Source: Picosynechococcus sp. PCC 7003 (GTDB taxonomy: Bacteria > Cyanobacteriota > Cyanobacteriia > Cyanobacteriales > MRBY01). Taken from it: a DNA stretch of 64,000 bases. The notes beneath the pieces are model-generated. The model did not search any database and was not told the origin of the DNA. It worked only from the letters and a program-made list of their open reading frames with translations. The stretch spans positions 886,661 through 950,660 of the forward strand of contig NZ_CP016474.1 of the NCBI RefSeq assembly GCF_001693255.1, in the 5' to 3' direction. Made by a program: the position numbers and the translations under genes. This document shows positions 59,114 through 64,000 of this stretch, one piece after another. Position 1 is the stretch's first letter; each line of letters begins with the position of its first letter.

Positions 59114-59752
59114 CTAAAGATCAAAGTCCGTTGTGAAAATGTCGCGGGTCATGGGCTGGGCAATCTCTAGCCCCTCACCCCCTAGCACTTCCAGGGGTTC
59201 CCCTTCGATCTGGAACCATACTGCGGCGGTGGGATCAAGGCTGGTGGCCGTATAGAGCACCTGGGCAACGCGACCAATCATCGAGGCACTGCCGCCGCCA
59301 AACTGAAACTCTTCGGATAAATTCACCACAATGCCATCCCCCTGGATGATCAGACTCAACAGTTCTGTACCGGGGGGAATCGTGCTACTGAGGCTATCCC
59401 CTGGGGTTTCTGTGAGCAATTGGGTAAAGAGGCTTTCCAGTTGGCCTGTGGGCGTTTCTGCGGTGGGGGTCACTTCCACGGGGGCTAAGGCTAGGCGATC
59501 GCCTTCGTCTTTGAGCCAGTAAACCGTCGGTTGAGGCGTCGTTTCCCCAGGATTTGAATCTGGATTATTGTCAGTGGGGTCTTCACCATCTGGAGGCGGA
59601 TTATTGTTATCCACTGGGGGCTGTTCATTCACCACTGGGGGGGGATTGTTGCCATTGGGCATTTCGGTACAAGCGGTCGTGAAGGCGATCGCCAATGCCA
59701 CTGTACCCAACCCTTGCCAAACGCGTCGTGTCCAGATCATTTGTTTTACCAT
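59114..59752 (-). CDS. GerMN-domain lipoprotein
   Basis: From ATG 59752 it has 212 residues. Signal peptide with lipobox FTTAC, so probably lipid-anchored. A long P/N/D linker (NNPPPVVNEQPPVDNNNPPP) follows, then a GerMN domain at about 75-200 with TELLSLIIQGDGIVVNLSEEF and GRVAQVLYTAT. The role in cyanobacteria is unknown; relatives are envelope proteins. Lies 22 bases after the RND gene on the same strand and may be co-transcribed. Confidence 0.82.
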   Translation of the reverse strand: MVKQMIWTRRVWQGLGTVALAIAFTTACTEMPNGNNPPPVVNEQPPVDNNNPPPDGEDPTDNNPDSNPGETTPQPTVYWLKDEGDRLALAPVEVTPTAETPTGQLESLFTQLLTETPGDSLSSTIPPGTELLSLIIQGDGIVVNLSEEFQFGGGSASMIGRVAQVLYTATSLDPTAAVWFQIEGEPLEVLGGEGLEIAQPMTRDIFTTDFDL

Positions 59753-59774
59753 TGCAAACTTACAGAGCAAAATC

Positions 59775-62700
59775 CTATACCTCATCCTTTGACAGTCGGT
59801 GACCCAATAAAGATTCACTCAAGTAAGTCACCAAAATATACAAAATCGGCACCACAAACAAACTCAATAAAGTCGCCACCAGCATCCCCCCAAAGACCGT
59901 CGTCCCCAAAGACTGACGACTGGCGGCCCCGGCCCCCGTTGCCAATGTTAAGGGAAAGATCCCCGATAAAGTCGAAATTGCGGTCATTAAAATTGGTCGG
60001 AGTCGTTCCCGGGCTGCCTCAATGGCCGCCTTGGTAATCGATAGTCCTTCGCCGCGCAAATGGTTCGCAAATTCCACAATTAAGATGGCATTTTTACTGG
60101 CCAAACCAATCAACATCACCAGACCCACCTGGCAGTACACATCGTTAGGGAAACCCCTAAGTACCAATGCCGTCAGAGCGCCACAAATAGCCAAGGGTAC
60201 CGAGAGCAGAATAATTGCCGGATCCAAGAAATTTTCGTATTGCGCAGCCAAAACCAAGAAGACGAAGACCAACCCCAAACCAAAAATAATCGGTGCTTGC
60301 CCCCCTGACTCAATTTCCTCTAAGGCTGTGCCCGCCCACTCATAACCAAAACTGCGGGGTAACGTTTGCTGGGCGATGCGCTCCATGGTTTGTAGTGCTT
60401 CACCAGAACTGACCCCCGGGGCCGCAGAACCATTAATTTCAATGGAACGCAACAGATTGTAGTGGTTAATTGTTTGGGCACCAGATCCCGGCGTGAGGGT
60501 GAATAACTGTCCGAGAGAAATCATTTCACCGGTGTCGGAGCGGGTATAAACCTGACCAATATCCGCTGGATTATCTCGAAATAGACCATCCATCTGGACA
60601 TAAACCCGGTAATTGTCCTGACCCAAATCAAAGTCATTGACATAGGTAGACCCGAAGGCCGTTTGTAATGTGCCATAGACCTGGGCAATGTTAATATTTT
60701 TCGCCTTCGCAAAATCCCGTTTAAGTTCAAGGTCATATTTCGGATTATTGGCGGCGTAGGTACTAAATACCCCTTGGAGGGCTGGGTCTTGGTTTGCCGC
60801 GCCTAGCAGTTGCCCCATGACCCCCACCAAATCCTGGATGGCAGCGCGTCCACTGCGGTCTTGGAGTTGGAACTGGAAACCACCAAAGTTACTGAGACCT
60901 TGGATCGGTGGTGGGTTCACCGGAAAGACGCGGGCTTCAGTAATTTGGGCAAAAGTTGGAAATAGGCGACCAATGATTCCTTGGGCTGTTTGTTCAGGTC
61001 GAGTCCGCTCTGACCAGGGCTTTAGGGGACAAAAAATGACGCCCGAATTGGCCTGACTCCCACCGCCAAAACTAAAGCCGCTGATGGCAAAGGTGCCGTC
61101 AATTTCGGGGATCTTGAGGAGTTCTGCTTCCACCTGCGCCATCACAGCATCGGTGAACTGCATTGAAACCCCTTGGGGCGCTTGGACAATGGTGATGATG
61201 TAGCCTTGGTCCTCTTCGGGCACAAAGGCACCGGGGACAATTTGATAAAGCCAGACAGTAATGGCAAGCAGGGCAACGAAAAGACCCACGACCACATATT
61301 TCATCCGCGTCAACTGGATTAATAGCTTCTGGTAGCGGCGACGGAGCCAGGTTTGAAACCGATTGAATTGGTTAAAGACTTTTCCCAAGGCGCTGGTGGG
61401 TTCGGGGCGATCGCGCAACAAAACCCCAGCGAGGGAAGGGGTTAGGCTGAGGGCGATAAAGGTTGAAATCGCAATAGAAAACGCAATAGTAAGGGCAAAT
61501 TGCTGATACAAAGCCCCTGTCGTCCCTGGGAAAAAAGCCACCGGAATAAACACAGCCATCAGGACTAGGGAGGTGGCAATCACGGCTCCGGTCAACTCTT
61601 GCATCGCGGCGATCGCCGCCTGTTTCGGGGCCATGCCTTTCTCGTGGATCAGTCGGGCAATGTCTTCGACGACCACAATCGCATCATCCACTACTAAACC
61701 CGTTGCGAGGGTGAGACCAAAAAGGGTCAGACTGTTAATCGAAAAATTGAAAAGCTTGATGAAAATGAACGTCCCAATCAGGGCGATGGGGATCGTTAAG
61801 GTCGGTACAAGGGTGGTGCGCCAATCTTGGAGAAAAAGGAAAATCACAAAAATCACTAAGGCGATCGCCGTCAATAAAGTGATCACCACTTCTCGCATCG
61901 ATGCCGCCACATAATCGGTCGTATTAAACGCAATGCGATAGTCCAACCCAGGCGGAAACTGCTCCGAGAGAACTTTCATTTCTTCAATGACGCGATTCGC
62001 CACATCCAGGGCATTACTGCCTGGCCGCTGGAAGATCCCAATCCCAACCGCCTGGTTTCCCCGGTAACGAACGGTGGTGTTGTAGTTCTCTGCCCCTAGT
62101 TCAACGCGGCCCACATCCCGCAGTTTAATAATCTGACCCTGATCATCAACCTTGAGTACCAGCTCTTCAAACTCTGGCACTGTCCCCAGGCGTCCCCCTT
62201 GAATTTCTAGGTCAAACTGATACTGTTGTCCCGCTGGAGAGGGGGATTGGCCCAACTGTCCAGCTCCCACCAGGCGATTTTGTTCTTGGATCGCTGCAAC
62301 CACGTCCTGGGGAATGAGACGGCGGGCCGCCAGACGATTGGGATCGAGCCAGACCCGCATCGCATAGCGACGTTCCCCAAAAATCTGGACATTACCGACC
62401 CCCTCTAGTTTGCGGAGAGCATCGAGCAGGTAATTATCGGCATAATTACTCAGAAAAACATCATCATATTCGCCCGCCTCGGAGTACAAACCGACCCCAA
62501 GGACAATGTTATTGCTGCTTTTTGCGACCCTAACCCCGTTCCGCTGGACTTCTGCTGGCAGTTGTGAGGTGACAGCGGCGAGTCGGTTTTGGATATCAAC
62601 GGCGGCGAGATCTTCATTACGACTGGCATCAAAGGTGGCCACAATGGTACTGAGGCCGTCGTTACTGCTGGTGGAGGAAAGATATCTGAGACCTTCAATA

Positions 62701-62915
62701 CCGTTGAGTTCTGCTTCGAGGATATTGGTAACGGTTTGTTCGACTACTTCAGCACTAGCCCCGGTGTAGCTGGCCGTGATGCTGATTTGGGTGGGACTAA
62801 TTTGGGGAAACTGGGCGACCGGGAGGCTGGGAATCGTAATCAGACCGACCAGTAAAATAATGACCCCACAAACCAGGGCAAAGATGGGCTTCTTAATAAA
62901 GAGCTTAGAAAACAT
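59775..62915 (-). CDS. RND efflux transporter, HAE1/AcrB family
   Basis: Inner-membrane proton-driven pump. 1046 residues, standard size, with twelve membrane helices and two large periplasmic loops. Start MFSKLFIKKPIFALVCGVIILL; the proton relay pair is DD in ATGLVVDDAIVVVEDIARL; helix 1 ends IPSLPVAQFPQISPTQI. The membrane-fusion protein and TolC-type channel are not next to it, so partners must be elsewhere. Substrate cannot be predicted from sequence. Confidence 0.95.
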   Translation of the reverse strand: MFSKLFIKKPIFALVCGVIILLVGLITIPSLPVAQFPQISPTQISITASYTGASAEVVEQTVTNILEAELNGIEGLRYLSSTSSNDGLSTIVATFDASRNEDLAAVDIQNRLAAVTSQLPAEVQRNGVRVAKSSNNIVLGVGLYSEAGEYDDVFLSNYADNYLLDALRKLEGVGNVQIFGERRYAMRVWLDPNRLAARRLIPQDVVAAIQEQNRLVGAGQLGQSPSPAGQQYQFDLEIQGGRLGTVPEFEELVLKVDDQGQIIKLRDVGRVELGAENYNTTVRYRGNQAVGIGIFQRPGSNALDVANRVIEEMKVLSEQFPPGLDYRIAFNTTDYVAASMREVVITLLTAIALVIFVIFLFLQDWRTTLVPTLTIPIALIGTFIFIKLFNFSINSLTLFGLTLATGLVVDDAIVVVEDIARLIHEKGMAPKQAAIAAMQELTGAVIATSLVLMAVFIPVAFFPGTTGALYQQFALTIAFSIAISTFIALSLTPSLAGVLLRDRPEPTSALGKVFNQFNRFQTWLRRRYQKLLIQLTRMKYVVVGLFVALLAITVWLYQIVPGAFVPEEDQGYIITIVQAPQGVSMQFTDAVMAQVEAELLKIPEIDGTFAISGFSFGGGSQANSGVIFCPLKPWSERTRPEQTAQGIIGRLFPTFAQITEARVFPVNPPPIQGLSNFGGFQFQLQDRSGRAAIQDLVGVMGQLLGAANQDPALQGVFSTYAANNPKYDLELKRDFAKAKNINIAQVYGTLQTAFGSTYVNDFDLGQDNYRVYVQMDGLFRDNPADIGQVYTRSDTGEMISLGQLFTLTPGSGAQTINHYNLLRSIEINGSAAPGVSSGEALQTMERIAQQTLPRSFGYEWAGTALEEIESGGQAPIIFGLGLVFVFLVLAAQYENFLDPAIILLSVPLAICGALTALVLRGFPNDVYCQVGLVMLIGLASKNAILIVEFANHLRGEGLSITKAAIEAARERLRPILMTAISTLSGIFPLTLATGAGAASRQSLGTTVFGGMLVATLLSLFVVPILYILVTYLSESLLGHRLSKDEV

Positions 62916-63096
62916 GAAGAGAATCTGAGGAAAGCATCTCCCTATCGTAAGAGTTTTTTCCTAGAAAGACAGGCAACTTTCTGGATCCTGCGTCAAATTC
63001 TTTGTTTTTGCGTCCCGAATCAGAAAAGCTTTAATGGGGCAAGGCTTGACGTTAAAATTGGAATTCACCCTTGTTCACCTTCGTCCCCCCACAGTA

Positions 63097-63501
63097 ATGA
63101 CTTCTGCTTCTCCGTCACCTCAGTTAAGCGATCAACTGCCGCCAACGGTGGAATTACGGCCTAGTTACAACATTCCCCTGGTGCTGATCATTGCCGGGAT
63201 TCCCCTGGCGCTCTGGCAAATTTGGGTGGGGGCGATCGCCTCATTGTTTGGCCTATTTTTACTGTTTCAAGCGGTGACCCTACGGCTAGAATTCACCGCA
63301 ACGGATTTAGATGTGTATCGCAGTGGCGATCGCATTCGGCGTTTTCCCTATCGCGAGTGGCAAAATTGGCGCATCTTTTGGACAAGGGTTCCTATCCTGT
63401 TCTACTTTAAAGAAATCAATAGCATTCATTTTTTACCGATTATTTTTGACCCCCGCACCCTCCAGCAGATGCTTGAAGCGCGCTGCCCTCGCCAAGATTA
63501 A
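63097..63501 (+). CDS. DUF3119 family membrane protein
   Basis: From ATG 63097 (MTSASPSPQLSDQLPP) it has 134 residues. Two close hydrophobic segments (NIPLVLIIAGIPLALWQI; AIASLFGLFLLFQAVTL) are followed by a PH-like beta region (YRSGDRIRRFPYREWQNWRI, FKEINSIHFLPIIFDP). Known only from cyanobacteria and plastid lineages, usually next to a DUF3086 gene as here. Function unknown. Confidence 0.85.
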   Translation: MTSASPSPQLSDQLPPTVELRPSYNIPLVLIIAGIPLALWQIWVGAIASLFGLFLLFQAVTLRLEFTATDLDVYRSGDRIRRFPYREWQNWRIFWTRVPILFYFKEINSIHFLPIIFDPRTLQQMLEARCPRQD

Positions 63502-63565
63502 CACCCTTCACTAAATATCGTTTTTTTCCTGCTTTGCCACCTGTTGCCCCTAAGGACAAACTTTT

Positions 63566-64000
63566 ATGAGTTCAGACCCCCAACAAGACCGACCCAAATT
63601 AGACCTGCAACCTACCCCAAAAGAACCATTAAATTTGCCCTCTGAAACGAGTGGTACTGAGACTGATGCCAGTGCTTCAACTCCCGCGCCTGACCAGATC
63701 CCAGAGGCTACGGTAGACGGCACTGAATTGGAAAAATTATGGGCAGAAAAAGAGACTCTTTTGGCAGAAATTGCCGAACTTAAGGCAGAAAAAGAGACCC
63801 TCTTACAGGCAGAAACAGGGGATCTCCAAGCTCAACTAGAACGGTTGATGGCCACAGGACTCCAAACCCTCGAAGACAGGCAGGCAAGCCTGCAAAAGTC
63901 CATTGCCCAGTTGGAGCGACGCCGGGACAAAATCCGTGAGGAAATGCGTACCACCTTTGCGGGCACTTCCCAGGAAATTGCGGTGCGGGTACAAGGGTTT
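63566..64000 (+). CDS. DUF3086 family protein, start only
   Basis: 145 codons visible, running off the right edge. MSSDPQQDRPKLDLQPTPKE, an acidic low-complexity part, then a coiled coil (LEKLWAEKETLLAEIAELKA, repeated as KAEKETLLQAE) and ERRRDKIREEMRTTFAG entering the conserved domain. The DUF3119-DUF3086 pair is a common cyanobacterial arrangement. Confidence 0.82.
   Translation, partial: MSSDPQQDRPKLDLQPTPKEPLNLPSETSGTETDASASTPAPDQIPEATVDGTELEKLWAEKETLLAEIAELKAEKETLLQAETGDLQAQLERLMATGLQTLEDRQASLQKSIAQLERRRDKIREEMRTTFAGTSQEIAVRVQGF

Noticed and set aside
1-64000. CRISPR arrays or rRNA genes
   Set aside because: No regularly spaced direct repeats and no rRNA-like conserved stretches were seen on reading the window.

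Overview
The window comes from a unicellular cyanobacterium. It carries a phycobilisome rod-core linker, the Mg-chelatase subunit ChlH, cyanobacteria-restricted families (DUF3370, DUF3119, DUF3086, an SLH/OprB porin), tRNA-Trp next to secE, and a ribosomal cluster that lacks rpsJ, rpsN, rpmD and rpsD as is usual in cyanobacteria. The HIP1 octamer GCGATCGC is scattered throughout. The gene set is compatible with the Synechococcus PCC 7002 (Picosynechococcus) group, but that is inference; no strain is assigned.

Layout. 1-616: 5' part of cpcG (minus). 1015-4218: an AT-rich, overlapping minus-strand cassette of a PP2C phosphatase and two Hanks-type Ser/Thr kinases, one with a cold-shock-like C-terminal domain. 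4341-10332: proline catabolism (putA), an ammonium transporter with a HAMP-like tail and a K+ channel (all minus). 10333-13170: an insertion scar in which an AT-rich outer-membrane barrel gene lies between a decayed piece of pnp and a frameshifted copy of the K+-channel 5' end, the arrangement expected from single-crossover integration. 13171-15315: pnp. 15505-31752: one long plus-strand run of ribosomal protein genes with secY, adk, infA, rpoA and truA, ending at a strong terminator after rpmE. 31793-39398: prfA, a porin, rplS, tRNA-Trp, secE-nusG-rplKAJL with an attenuator before rplJ. 39609-48705: gatA, acpP-fabF, transketolase, an LptF/G permease, DUF3370 and a membrane protein.

48806-49705 is a complete 900-bp IS630-type element with matching inverted ends and a TA target duplication. 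chlH follows. Between chlH and an FHA protein, 54061-57664 is an accessory island: a Phd/PIN toxin-antitoxin pair, two small orphan genes, a tightly coupled AT-rich three-gene unit (unknown 323 aa protein, small helix-turn-helix/CxxC protein, PD-(D/E)xK-type nuclease) preceded by a perfect 17-bp inverted repeat at the start codon, and a broken UPF0175 antitoxin gene. The window ends with an FHA protein, a GerMN lipoprotein, an RND efflux transporter, DUF3119 and the start of DUF3086.

The two best candidates for undescribed systems are the three-gene nuclease unit (55202-57367) and the phosphatase/double-kinase cassette with the kinase-cold-shock fusion (1015-4218). Calling either a defence system is inference from architecture, composition and context.
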